Shown here piece after piece: positions 54,910-63,540 of a stretch of DNA of 64,000 nucleotides (the stretch's first letter is position 1; every line of letters starts with the position of its first letter). The translations under genes were made by a program, and so were the position numbers. Location of the stretch: the NCBI RefSeq assembly GCF_902459665.1, contig NZ_CABPSL010000010.1, positions 1 through 64,000 on the forward strand. The letters run 5' to 3'. Source of the DNA: Pandoraea cepalis (GTDB lineage Bacteria; Pseudomonadota; Gammaproteobacteria; Burkholderiales; Burkholderiaceae). A model generated the notes under the pieces. It was not told the origin of the DNA, searched no databases, and worked only from the letters and a program-made list of their open reading frames with translations.

Positions 54910-55944
54910 TCAGCTCGGGCGAACGAGCGTGCGGCGCTCGTAGTCGCGCGATCCCATCTCGGCCAGTCGGCTGATCGTGCGCGACAGATCGCGCCAGTCG
55001 CGCAGCGCATCGAGCGCGGGAATGAGCGGCATGTCGGACGCGATCAGCAACGTGCGTTGGCGGTCATAACAAATGTCGATCAGCCACAGGAATCGTTGCA
55101 GGGTGTCGGGGCGCTGGAGCCGTTCGACGTGCAGATCGCCCACGATCAAGGAGGGCCAGCGCTCGGCGAGCGCGAGGTAATCCAGATGCGAGCGATGTGC
55201 GACGCAAAGGTCGTCGAAATTGGCCCACAGCACGCGCGCGCCTGCGCTTTGTGCCCGCAGTGCACGGCCGGCGATCGTCACCGTCGACGGATTTGACGCG
55301 GGTCGCCCCTCCAATTCGGCATAACGCAGCGGCAAGAGCTCGCGCGCTTCGTCGGGTGGCGCGATCCAGCGCGGTAGCTGTGCCGCTTCGCCGCCCATGC
55401 GGTAGTCGGTGGCGCCGTCGAAATGCACGACCGCGAAGCGTTGCAGAATCACGGCGATGGTCGGTTCGAAACGCTCGTGAAACTCGGGGTCCGGCAACAA
55501 CTGCTGCGGCGCATAGTTCGACGTCAGCACCAGCCGCACACCCCGCGCCAGCGCGATGTCGAGAAATCGCCCGATCAGGAAAGCATCGGCAATGTCGTGG
55601 ACGTGAAATTCGTCGAAACACAGTAACGCAACGCCGTGGAGCCAGCGATTCGCCACCGCCGAGAGTCGGTCGTCGCATGCCGGCTCGCGCACGAGTTGCC
55701 GATGGATGTCGCGCAGGAATTCGTGAAAGTGCACGCGCCGCTTCTCGCACTCGGCGACGGCGAAGGCGGCGTCCACGACGAGGCTCTTGCCGCGCCCGGG
55801 GAGTCCGTAGCAGTAAACGCCGTCGAAGGGCGGCTTGGCGGTCCCCAGCAGTGCGGTGAGAGCGGCGAGGGCGTCACGTTGGCGAAGGTCGGGACGGACG
55901 TGGCGCTCAGCCAGCGCCCGCGTCACGCGCGCAATGTCGATCAT
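54910..55944 (-). CDS. AFG1/ZapE-family ATPase
   Basis: A 344-residue P-loop ATPase. Walker A is GLPGRGKS (47-54), Walker B is LLCFDEFHV, with VLTSNYAPQQLLPD (sensor 1), FDDLCVAHRSHLDYLALAERWPSLIV and DICYDRQRTLLIAS matching the family. ZapE acts at the division ring under stress, and mitochondrial Afg1/Lace1 in protein quality control. It converges with the LysR gene three bases away and is divergent from nat. Many betaproteobacteria carry another copy near the 2-oxoglutarate dehydrogenase genes, so this could be a second paralogue. Confidence 0.9.
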   Translation of the reverse strand: MIDIARVTRALAERHVRPDLRQRDALAALTALLGTAKPPFDGVYCYGLPGRGKSLVVDAAFAVAECEKRRVHFHEFLRDIHRQLVREPACDDRLSAVANRWLHGVALLCFDEFHVHDIADAFLIGRFLDIALARGVRLVLTSNYAPQQLLPDPEFHERFEPTIAVILQRFAVVHFDGATDYRMGGEAAQLPRWIAPPDEARELLPLRYAELEGRPASNPSTVTIAGRALRAQSAGARVLWANFDDLCVAHRSHLDYLALAERWPSLIVGDLHVERLQRPDTLQRFLWLIDICYDRQRTLLIASDMPLIPALDALRDWRDLSRTISRLAEMGSRDYERRTLVRPS

Positions 55945-56176
55945 GTAAAGCAGACTCCGGATAGCAGCAGCCGGCGTACCCGGCCGGCCAATGGGGGCCA
56001 CTATACCGACGCTGCGCGGTTCCGGCTAATTTGGACTGCGGTGCGAAATCCGCGCATTTCGGCGTCGCCTGATCGCCCGCTCACCTCGTCGCCGCGATGG
56101 CATTGCGCAAAGACGCGGCGGATGCGCTAACGTATGGGCTCTGCGTAGGTCCGCATCCCTCAAGAGGACGTCAGGC

Positions 56177-57034
56177 ATGTCTCACCCCTTCGATCCGGAA
56201 CGCTATTTTCAGCGCATCGGTTACACCGGCCCGCGTGAAGCAACGCTCGATGTTCTGCGCGCCATCCACTCGCTCCATCCGCTGGCCATTCCGTTCGAGA
56301 ATCTCGACCCGATTCGTGGCCAGCCGGTCGACGTCGAGCTGCCGTCGGTCGTTGCCAAGTTGCTCGATGGCGGACGCGGCGGCTACTGCTTCGAGCAGAA
56401 CGCGCTGTTCGCCAACGCGCTGACCCATCTCGGGTTTGTCGTCACCCCGTTGATCGGACGCGTCGTGTGGGGGCGCTCGTTTGATGGGGAAGCGCCACTC
56501 ACGCACATGCTGCTGCGCGTCGATCTCGACGGCGAGGCCTGGCTGGCCGATGTGGGTTTCGGCTCCGTCACGCTCACCGCGCCGCTGCGCCTGCATTCGG
56601 CGCAACCCCAGTCGACCCTGCTGGAAACGTTCCGACTGGAGACGGTTCGCACGGAGGACGGCGGGCCACCCAGCGAGTACCGCCTGAGCGTGCGCTCCGC
56701 CGACAAGTGGTTGCCTGTTTATCGCTTCGCGCCGAAACCCGCCGAGTGGATCGACTACAAGCTGGGCAATTGGTACACGTCGAGCGCGCCCGATTCCATC
56801 TTCCGAAATCAGCTCATCGTCTGCCGTGTGCTGCCGCTCGGACGCATTGCGCTACTCAACACAACGCTGACGGAGCGCTCGGCGCAAGGCGACGTTGTGG
56901 CGGAAACCGACATCGCGTCGGCGGCGCAACTCGCGCAAGTGCTGAGGGAACGCTTCGGCCTGAAGCTCGAAGGCATCGACATCGACGCTTTGTACGACCA
57001 GGTGCGCGCCTGTGCCGCCAAGGCTGCTGGCTGA
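56177..57034 (+). CDS. nat: arylamine N-acetyltransferase
   Basis: A 285-residue NAT that moves acetyl from acetyl-CoA to arylamines or hydrazines. The Cys-His-Asp triad is Cys71 (RGGYCFEQN), His110 (PLTHMLLRV) and Asp125 (WLADVGFG). The start MSHPFDPERYFQRIGYTG is standard. The enzyme is cytoplasmic and monocistronic here. Confidence 0.95.
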   Translation: MSHPFDPERYFQRIGYTGPREATLDVLRAIHSLHPLAIPFENLDPIRGQPVDVELPSVVAKLLDGGRGGYCFEQNALFANALTHLGFVVTPLIGRVVWGRSFDGEAPLTHMLLRVDLDGEAWLADVGFGSVTLTAPLRLHSAQPQSTLLETFRLETVRTEDGGPPSEYRLSVRSADKWLPVYRFAPKPAEWIDYKLGNWYTSSAPDSIFRNQLIVCRVLPLGRIALLNTTLTERSAQGDVVAETDIASAAQLAQVLRERFGLKLEGIDIDALYDQVRACAAKAAG

Positions 57035-57076
57035 ACGTTGTAGGCGCCATGAACTCGCCCGGCGTGTCAAACGACA

Positions 57077-57102
57077 AGGCCGCCTCCTGAGGGAGGCGGC
57101 CT
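57077..57102. terminator. terminator between nat and the convergent MFS gene
   Basis: AGGCCGCCTCC / GGAGGCGGCCT (57077-57087 and 57092-57102). T-rich sequence follows only loosely on each side (GTGTCTTTG and TTGTCGTTTG). Confidence 0.65.
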
Positions 57103-57143
57103 GCGTGTCTTTGTTCCGTCGTCGTCAGGCGGCGGGCTGCGCG

Positions 57144-58382
57144 TCAGTGTGCCGACGTCGTGCCGGGCCACAGTCGCACGGCGAGCGCGGCGAGGGCCGC
57201 CAGCGTGGCGAGCGACGCGACGCCCGTCCAGCCCCAGTGCGCCAATGCCTGAGCACCGAGTGCCGCGCCGATCGACATGCCGATGAAGACGCCGACGAAA
57301 AGCACGGCGTTCAGACGGCTGCGGGCGGCGGGTTCGATGCCGTACACGATGGTTTGATGCGAGACCAGCGCGACCTGCACGCCCAGGTCGAAGCCGATGG
57401 CGGCCAGACCGATCAGCCACAGTTGGGCATGGGCGCCGAGCATGGGCGCGAACAGCATCGCGGCGAATGACACGGCCACCAGGCTCGCCCCAAGACGGGT
57501 GACGATCTGCGGCCCCTTGCGATCCGCGATGCGACCGGCCAGCGGTGCGCCGAGTGCCCCGGCCGCGCCTGCCAGACCGAATGCCCCCGCCGCCGCCGCG
57601 CCCAGATGGAACGGGGCGTCGTGCAGCATGACGGCGAGCGTCGACCAGAAGGCGCTGAAGCCGACCGACAGCAGGCCCTGCGCCAATGCCGCCCGGCGCA
57701 GCGCCGGATGACGACGCCACAGGCCGGCCACCGAACCGAGCAATTGACGATAGGTCATCTGCGTCGTCGGATGGAACGACGGCAGGGCGCGCCACGCCAC
57801 CACGCCGAAACCGGCCACGCTGATGGCGGCGACGACATACATCGCCCGCCAACCGAAGTTCTGGGCCACGAACCCGGACACCACGCGCGAGAGCAGAATG
57901 CCCAACAACAGTCCGGTCATCACGGTGCCGACGACTCGGCCCCGGATCGATTCGGGCGCGATCGCGGCCGCGGCGGGTACGATGTCCTGTGCCATCGTCG
58001 CGGTCAGCCCGATGGCCAGACTCGCGGCGAGCAGCGTGCCAATGCCCGGCGCAAAGGCGGCCAGCAGCAGCGCGAGCGTGAGAATCGCGCCCTTGACGAG
58101 CACGATACGACGCCGGTCGATAATGTCGCCGAGCGGCACCAGCAGCAGAATGCCCAGCGCGTAGCCGAGCTGGGTGAGCGTCGGCACCCAGCCGACGGTC
58201 GTGTTGGCGGCGTGGATGTCGTCGGTCATGATGCCGAGCATCGGCTGGGCGTAGTACAGCGAGGCGACCGTCAGGCCGGTGCCCGTTGCCAGCAGCAGGA
58301 TCAGCCGGGCAGACAACTCGGGCTGCGGCCGTGCGGCGGCTTGACTCGCGCCGGCGGCGTTGGAAATCTGAGCAGAACTCAT
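57144..58382 (-). CDS. MFS transporter, YnfM/arabinose-efflux-like
   Basis: A 412-residue 12-helix major facilitator, likely a drug or metabolite exporter. Motif A variants are LGDIIDRRRIVLVKG after helix 2 and AGRIADRKGPQIVTR in the second half; helix 1 carries LTVASLYYAQPMLGIM. The start MSSAQIS is chosen for a GGAG nine bases upstream. It is divergent from a LysR gene with an operator-like dyad between them. The substrate is unknown. Confidence 0.9.
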   Translation of the reverse strand: MSSAQISNAAGASQAAARPQPELSARLILLLATGTGLTVASLYYAQPMLGIMTDDIHAANTTVGWVPTLTQLGYALGILLLVPLGDIIDRRRIVLVKGAILTLALLLAAFAPGIGTLLAASLAIGLTATMAQDIVPAAAAIAPESIRGRVVGTVMTGLLLGILLSRVVSGFVAQNFGWRAMYVVAAISVAGFGVVAWRALPSFHPTTQMTYRQLLGSVAGLWRRHPALRRAALAQGLLSVGFSAFWSTLAVMLHDAPFHLGAAAAGAFGLAGAAGALGAPLAGRIADRKGPQIVTRLGASLVAVSFAAMLFAPMLGAHAQLWLIGLAAIGFDLGVQVALVSHQTIVYGIEPAARSRLNAVLFVGVFIGMSIGAALGAQALAHWGWTGVASLATLAALAALAVRLWPGTTSAH

Positions 58383-58425
58383 GAGGTGAGGCTCCAATTG
58401 CAAGGTACGGGGCGTAGTGTCGCGC

Positions 58426-58454
58426 TTGGTGCAGTGCGGTGGTAGGCCTATAAT
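58426..58454 (+). promoter_or_regulatory. promoter of the rightward LysR gene
   Basis: TTGGTG (58426-58431), a 17-base spacer and a perfect TATAAT (58449-58454). The predicted start of transcription is near 58461, only about 20 bases before the ATG. Confidence 0.75.
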
Positions 58455-58467
58455 CCGTACAACCTTT

Positions 58468-58482
58468 ATACGTGTTGCGTAT
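58468..58482 (+). promoter_or_regulatory. LysR-type box overlapping the start codon
   Basis: ATACG-TGTTG-CGTAT is a perfect dyad with the LysR pattern (ATAC-N7-GTAT, a T-N11-A site). It covers the leader and the first bases of the LysR ATG (58481), which suggests tight autorepression. Confidence 0.7.
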
Positions 58483-59461
58483 GACAGAGCCTCCTCATGC
58501 CCCTGCCTTTGGTACCGATGCGCCCGCCGGCCGAGGCGGCGGCGCCGACCGCGTCGAGCTGATGCAGACGTTCGTGCGCATCGTTGAGGCTGGCAGTCTG
58601 TCGGCCGCCGCAGCGCTGCTCGGCACCACGCAGCCGACCGTCAGCCGGCGTTTGCAGATGCTCGAACGCTCGCTGGGACTTCGCTTGCTGCAACGCTCGA
58701 CGCATCGCATGAAGCTCACCGAGGACGGTGAGCGTTGCTTCGTCCGGGCGAAGGAACTGGTGACGAGCTGGGAGGCGTTCGAAGCCGATCTGCGCGGCAC
58801 CGGCGACGACCCGGAGGGCACCTTGCGCGTGCTCGTGCCCCACGCGTTCGGTCAGGAAATGATGATCGGCCCGCTCGCGGACTTTCTAGAGCGCTATGCC
58901 GGGATGAAGGTGCATTGGTTCTTGCAGGACCGCGAGCCCGATTTCATTGCGGAAGGCATCGACTGCGCGATTCACGTGGGCGAACTGCGCGACCCGTCGA
59001 ATGTGGCGATTTCATTGACTGACGTGCCGCGCATCGTCGTGGCGTCGCCCGACCTGCTGCGCGGACGTGCGTTGCCTTCGCACCCCTCGGACCTGGCCTC
59101 GTTGCCGTGGCTCTCGCTCACCACGTTCTACCGCAACGACATCACGCTCACGCACGAGCAAACGCACGAGACGGCCCGCGTCACATTCGATCCGCGCATG
59201 AGCACGGACAACCTCTACGCATTGCGCAGTGCCGCATTACGCGGGTTGGGTGTGGCAGTCTGTTCGGCGTGGTTGATGGCCGAGGACGTGGCGCAGGGGC
59301 GCCTGATCCAGCTCATGCCGCCATGGCGCTCGACGGCCTTGCCGATGTACCTCCTCTACCCGTACGCAAAGTACTATCCTGCCCGGCTGCGCCGTTTCAT
59401 CGAAGCGATGCGCGCGGCCATTCCCGCCGTGATCGACGCCGAGCAACGCAAGATTCGCTGA
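58481..59461 (+). CDS. LysR-family transcriptional regulator
   Basis: A 326-residue LysR protein with an N-terminal Pro/Gly-rich stretch (about 1-22), helix-turn-helix ELMQTFVRIVEAGSLSAAAALLGTTQPTVSRRLQMLER, then a CrgA/AaeR-like ligand domain. GTG at 58472 is an alternative start. It is divergent from the MFS exporter, its likely target. Confidence 0.93.
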   Translation: MTEPPHAPAFGTDAPAGRGGGADRVELMQTFVRIVEAGSLSAAAALLGTTQPTVSRRLQMLERSLGLRLLQRSTHRMKLTEDGERCFVRAKELVTSWEAFEADLRGTGDDPEGTLRVLVPHAFGQEMMIGPLADFLERYAGMKVHWFLQDREPDFIAEGIDCAIHVGELRDPSNVAISLTDVPRIVVASPDLLRGRALPSHPSDLASLPWLSLTTFYRNDITLTHEQTHETARVTFDPRMSTDNLYALRSAALRGLGVAVCSAWLMAEDVAQGRLIQLMPPWRSTALPMYLLYPYAKYYPARLRRFIEAMRAAIPAVIDAEQRKIR

Positions 59462-59467
59462 TCGCGA

Positions 59468-60445
59468 TCAGACCAGCCGCAGTTGTCCCGATTGGCCTTG
59501 CAACAGGGCGTCATTGCGCTGGGCGGCGTCGCGTAAATAATCCCACAGCACCGTAATGCGCTTGAGCGAGCGCAGTTCCTCGTGGCAATAGATCCAGAAA
59601 CTGCGCGTGACGACCACGTCGTCGACGAGCAGCGGTACCAGCCGGGCGTCCTGCGCGGCCATGAAGCACGGGAGGATTGCCAGCGCCTCGCCCTGCAATG
59701 CCGCCTGATACTGGGCGATGACGCTCGTGCTGCGCAGCACGACATTGCCCCCGGGCACGATGTCCTCCAGATAACGCAACTCGTTGCTGAACGTCAGTTC
59801 GTCGACATAGCTGATGAACCGGCGTCCGGACAGATCCGCGAACGTCGCGACGTCGCCGTATTGCGCGAGATAACCGGGCGTCGCATACAACTGCAGACGG
59901 TAGTCGCACAGCTTGCTGCACACATACGGCCCGCGCTGGGGGCGTTCGATGGTGATCGCCAGATCGGCCTCGCGTTTCGACAGGCTCACGAAGCGCGGCA
60001 CGGGTAGCACGTCGAAGGCGATGGCCGGGTATTCGCGCTGAAAGCGTGAGAGGACCGGCGTGACGAAGTACGTGCCGAACGCTTCCGTCGAGCCGATACG
60101 AACGTGGCCCGAGAGCGTTTGCCCGAGCCCCGCCACCTGCTCGCACGCCGATTGCAGCGTGGTCTCCATTTGCTCCGCGTAGACGAGGAGCTGCTGCCCT
60201 TCGGGCGTCAGCGCAAAGCCCGCGTTGCGCGATTTGTCGAACAACAGCGTGCCGAGCGAGTGCTCCAGCGCGCGCACCCGTCGCGAGACCGTCGTGTGAT
60301 CGACCCCCAGGCGTTGCGCCGCCGCGCTCACGCGCTGTGTGCGCGCGACCTCCAGGAAGTAGCGCAAGTCGTCCCAGTCGGGACGCGGCTCCGCCCCCGA
60401 AGCGCCAGCGATGCCCGACGGTCGTGCCGCGGCGGTGCGAACCAT
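59468..60445 (-). CDS. LysR-family transcriptional regulator
   Basis: A 325-residue LysR protein starting MVRTAAARPSG with AGGAG six bases upstream. Helix-turn-helix DDLRYFLEVARTQRVSAAAQRLGVDHTTVSRRVRALEHSLG (about 25-65); the rest is the effector domain. The open frame continues far upstream as the antisense of the binding-protein gene and is rejected there. It is divergent from the solute-binding protein gene with a strong dyad in the 141-bp gap. Confidence 0.94.
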   Translation of the reverse strand: MVRTAAARPSGIAGASGAEPRPDWDDLRYFLEVARTQRVSAAAQRLGVDHTTVSRRVRALEHSLGTLLFDKSRNAGFALTPEGQQLLVYAEQMETTLQSACEQVAGLGQTLSGHVRIGSTEAFGTYFVTPVLSRFQREYPAIAFDVLPVPRFVSLSKREADLAITIERPQRGPYVCSKLCDYRLQLYATPGYLAQYGDVATFADLSGRRFISYVDELTFSNELRYLEDIVPGGNVVLRSTSVIAQYQAALQGEALAILPCFMAAQDARLVPLLVDDVVVTRSFWIYCHEELRSLKRITVLWDYLRDAAQRNDALLQGQSGQLRLV

Positions 60446-60461
60446 TACGCGCTCTCCTATG

Positions 60462-60522
60462 TGTATTTGTGCACAAAGTAGATGCATATATTCGCTATGT
60501 AAAGCAAATTCGCACAAATACA
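60462..60522. promoter_or_regulatory. operator array in the LysR / binding-protein intergenic region
   Basis: An 11-bp perfect inverted repeat TGTATTTGTGC (60462-60472) and GCACAAATACA (60512-60522). The left arm also lies in a 12-bp palindrome TTTGTGCACAAA (60466-60477). Three TTTGTGC-type half-sites fit a LysR recognition plus activation site. Confidence 0.78.
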
Positions 60523-60586
60523 ATTCATGAGCGCCGCGCATAGACGGCGACGACGAACGCATACAAGACCTGAAGGAGACAAAGCG

Positions 60587-61825
60587 ATGAAGATCAAGCC
60601 GTGGTTGCTCGCGCTGGGATTCGGCGCGAGCTTGGGGTTGATGTCGATGGCCGGGATGGCGCAGTTGCCGGACCGCCCGGTGAAGGTGGGCGTGCTCACC
60701 GACATGTCGGGACCGTATTCGGCGATGGGCGGTGCCGGCTCGGTCGCGGCCGCGCAAATGGCGATCGACGATTGTCTGGCGGCCGAGTGCAAGGGCATGA
60801 AGATTGCGCTGGTGTCGGCCGACAACCAGAACAAGGCCGACGTCGCCGCCAACAAGGCCCGGGAATGGTTTGATCGCGACAATGTCGATGCGATTGCCGA
60901 TCTCACGAACTCGGCGGCCGCCCTGGCGGTGCAGAAGATCGCCATGGACAAGCAACGCGTGACGTTGTTCTCGGGGCCGGCGACCACGCGACTGACGAAC
61001 GAAGACTGTTCGCCCACGGGCTTTCACTGGATGTTCGACACCTACTCGCAGTCGGCGGCAACCGCGCGCGCCGTGGTCGGTGACGGTGGCAAATCGTGGT
61101 ACTTCATCACCGTCGACTATGCCTTCGGACACTCCCTGGAGAAAGACGCCGCCGACATCGTGAAGACACTCGGCGGCACGGTCCTGGGACAGTCGCGACA
61201 TCCGCTCAATGCGTCCGACTATGCGTCGTTCCTGTTGCAGGCGCAAAGCTCGAAGGCACAGGTCGTGGCGCTCGCCAACGGCGGGCAGGACACCGTCAAC
61301 GCGCTCAAGCAGGCACGCGAATTCGGCATTGTGCAACGCGGGCAGAAGTTGGCGGCGCTGCTGGTCTTCCTGTCGGATGTTCATGCGCTCGGCCTGAACA
61401 CGGCGCAGGGCTTGTTGTTTACCGATGGCTTTTACTGGGATCAGGACGACGCCTCGCGTGTCTGGTCGGCCCGCTTCCAGAAAAAGTACAAGGATCTCAA
61501 GCCGACGATGGTGCAGGCGGGCGTGTATTCGAGCGTGTTGCATTACCTGCGCGCGGTGGCGGCGTCTCAGAGCGTGGATGCCAAGGTGGTCGCGCAGAAG
61601 ATGCGGGAAATGCCGATTCGCGATCCGATCATGCACAACGCCTCGATTCGTCCGGACGGGCGCGTGATCCACGACATGTACCTGTTCCGCGTAAAGTCGC
61701 CGGCCGAGTCGAAAGGCCCGTGGGACTACTACACCAAGGTCGCCACGGTGCCCGCGACGGAAGCCTTCCAGCCGTTGTCGAAATCGACATGCTCGCTCGT
61801 GAAGACGAGCACGGCGGCAAAGTGA
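60587..61825 (+). CDS. ABC-type substrate-binding protein (branched-chain amino acid/amide type)
   Basis: A 412-residue periplasmic binding protein with a signal peptide (MKIKPWLLALGFGASLGLMSMAGMAQ) and an AAGGAG ribosome site. VKVGVLTDMSGPYSAMGGAGSVAAAQMAIDD is the LivJ/peripla_BP_6 start. No permease or ATPase gene is next to it, so it may work with a transporter elsewhere. The divergent LysR regulator and the mmsA-mmsB genes downstream suggest a substrate linked to valine or a similar acid. Confidence 0.9.
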   Translation: MKIKPWLLALGFGASLGLMSMAGMAQLPDRPVKVGVLTDMSGPYSAMGGAGSVAAAQMAIDDCLAAECKGMKIALVSADNQNKADVAANKAREWFDRDNVDAIADLTNSAAALAVQKIAMDKQRVTLFSGPATTRLTNEDCSPTGFHWMFDTYSQSAATARAVVGDGGKSWYFITVDYAFGHSLEKDAADIVKTLGGTVLGQSRHPLNASDYASFLLQAQSSKAQVVALANGGQDTVNALKQAREFGIVQRGQKLAALLVFLSDVHALGLNTAQGLLFTDGFYWDQDDASRVWSARFQKKYKDLKPTMVQAGVYSSVLHYLRAVAASQSVDAKVVAQKMREMPIRDPIMHNASIRPDGRVIHDMYLFRVKSPAESKGPWDYYTKVATVPATEAFQPLSKSTCSLVKTSTAAK

Positions 61826-62004
61826 GCGACGCTTGATCGTCATGGGATCGTCGCGGCGCAGGCCTCGCTGCGATTGCCTATCTTGTAATTGCCGGCGGCG
61901 CTGCGTGGTCATTCACAGTAGCCCGCCTTCCACCGAACCCTGAAGTCATTCGCAGTCTTTTCGCCCCCGAATCCTCGCATTCGTTTCCATCAGGAGAGCA
62001 TGTC

Positions 62005-63504
62005 ATGTCCCTACCCACCATTCCGCTGCTGATCGACGGCAAGCGCGTCGAGTCGAAGTCCTCGCAGTGGCGCGACGTTGTGAACCCGGCCACGCAGGAA
62101 GTCGTCGCACGCGTGCCGTTTGCCACGACGGAAGAACTCGATGCCGCCGTGGCGTCGGCCAAGGCGGCCTACAAGGGCTGGCGCAATACGTCGCAAGCCA
62201 ACCGCATGCGCGTGATGTTGCGCTTCCAGCAGTTGCTGCGCGAGCACACCGGCGAACTCGCCGAGTTGATCACGCGTGAGCACGGCAAGACGCTGCCCGA
62301 CGCCGAAGGCGAAGTCGGACGCGGCCTCGAAGTCGTCGAACACGCATGCTCGATTGCCTCGCTGCAGTTGGGCGAGTACGCGCAGAACGCCGCGGGCGGC
62401 GTTGACGTCTACACGCTGATCGAGCCGCTGGGGGTGTGCGCCGGGATCACCGCGTTCAACTTCCCGGTGATGCTGCCGTGCTTCATGTTCCCGCTGGCGG
62501 TGGCCACCGGCAACACGTTCGTGCTCAAGCCGTCGGAGCAGGATCCGAGCGCGTCGTTGCGCCTGGCCGAACTCGCGCTCGAAGCCGGCCTGCCGCCGGG
62601 CGTGCTCAATGTCGTGCATGGCGGGCCGGACATCGCCAACGGCATTTGCGATCACCCGGACATCAAGGCCGTGTCGTTCATCGGTTCGACGCATGTTGGC
62701 ACGCATATCTATCGTCGCGCCTCGGAGGCGGGCAAGCGCTGCCAGGCGATGATGGGCGCGAAGAACCACTGCGTGATCCTGCCCGACGCGGATCGCGAGC
62801 AGGCCATCAACCACCTGCTGGGCGCGGCGTTCGGCGCGGCGGGGCAGCGTTGCATGGCCACGTCCGTGGCGGTGCTCGTGGGCGAAGCGCGCGCGTGGGT
62901 GCCTGAGCTGGTGGCGCGTGCGCGCGCACTCAAGGTGGGTCCGGGCTCGGACCGCACGGCGGATCTCGGCCCCGTGGTGTCGAAGCAGGCGCGTGCGCGC
63001 GTCGAGAAGCTCATCGGCGACGGCGTGGAGGAGGGCGCGAAACTGCTGCTCGACGGCCGCGGCCACACCGTCAAGGAAGCGCCCGATGGCAACTTCGTCG
63101 GTCCGACGATTTTCGACGATGTCACGGCCGACATGTCGATCTACCGCGACGAGATTTTCGGACCGGTGCTGTGCATGACGGGCGTCGATACGCTCGATGA
63201 AGCGATCGCCTTCGTCAACGCCAATCCCAATGGCAATGGCGTGGCGCTGTTCACGCAGGATGGCGGGGCGGCACGCCAGTTCCAGAACGAGATCGACGTT
63301 GGGCAGGTCGGGATCAACCTGCCGATTCCGGTGCCGGTCGCCTGGTTCAGCTTCACCGGGTCGCGTGCGTCGAAGCTGGGCGATCTGGGGCCGAACGGCA
63401 AACAGGCGATTCTGTTCTGGACGCAGACCAAGACCGTGACGGCACGCTGGCAAGCGCGCGGCACGGGCCCGGCGGGCGTGAACACGACGATCACGTTGAA
63501 GTAA
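62005..63504 (+). CDS. mmsA: methylmalonate-semialdehyde dehydrogenase (CoA-acylating)
   Basis: A 499-residue aldehyde dehydrogenase. It converts methylmalonate semialdehyde + CoA + NAD to propionyl-CoA + CO2 + NADH in valine (and inositol/thymine) catabolism. Markers: ITAFNFPVMLPCFMFPLA (NAD/CoA site), SFIGSTHVGTHIYRRA, the catalytic Cys in GAAGQRCMATS, and the C-terminal SFTGSRASKLGDLG. The ribosome site AGGAGA precedes the ATG. It is followed after 36 bases by mmsB. Confidence 0.96.
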   Translation: MSLPTIPLLIDGKRVESKSSQWRDVVNPATQEVVARVPFATTEELDAAVASAKAAYKGWRNTSQANRMRVMLRFQQLLREHTGELAELITREHGKTLPDAEGEVGRGLEVVEHACSIASLQLGEYAQNAAGGVDVYTLIEPLGVCAGITAFNFPVMLPCFMFPLAVATGNTFVLKPSEQDPSASLRLAELALEAGLPPGVLNVVHGGPDIANGICDHPDIKAVSFIGSTHVGTHIYRRASEAGKRCQAMMGAKNHCVILPDADREQAINHLLGAAFGAAGQRCMATSVAVLVGEARAWVPELVARARALKVGPGSDRTADLGPVVSKQARARVEKLIGDGVEEGAKLLLDGRGHTVKEAPDGNFVGPTIFDDVTADMSIYRDEIFGPVLCMTGVDTLDEAIAFVNANPNGNGVALFTQDGGAARQFQNEIDVGQVGINLPIPVPVAWFSFTGSRASKLGDLGPNGKQAILFWTQTKTVTARWQARGTGPAGVNTTITLK

Positions 63505-63540
63505 CGCGCACGACGCTTTCGGAGATACGGAGACAGACGA

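Noticed and set aside
60446-61912. Long 5' extension of the leftward LysR frame
   Set aside because: It runs antisense through the binding-protein gene; the real start at 60445 has an AGGAG site and a standard LysR N-terminus.
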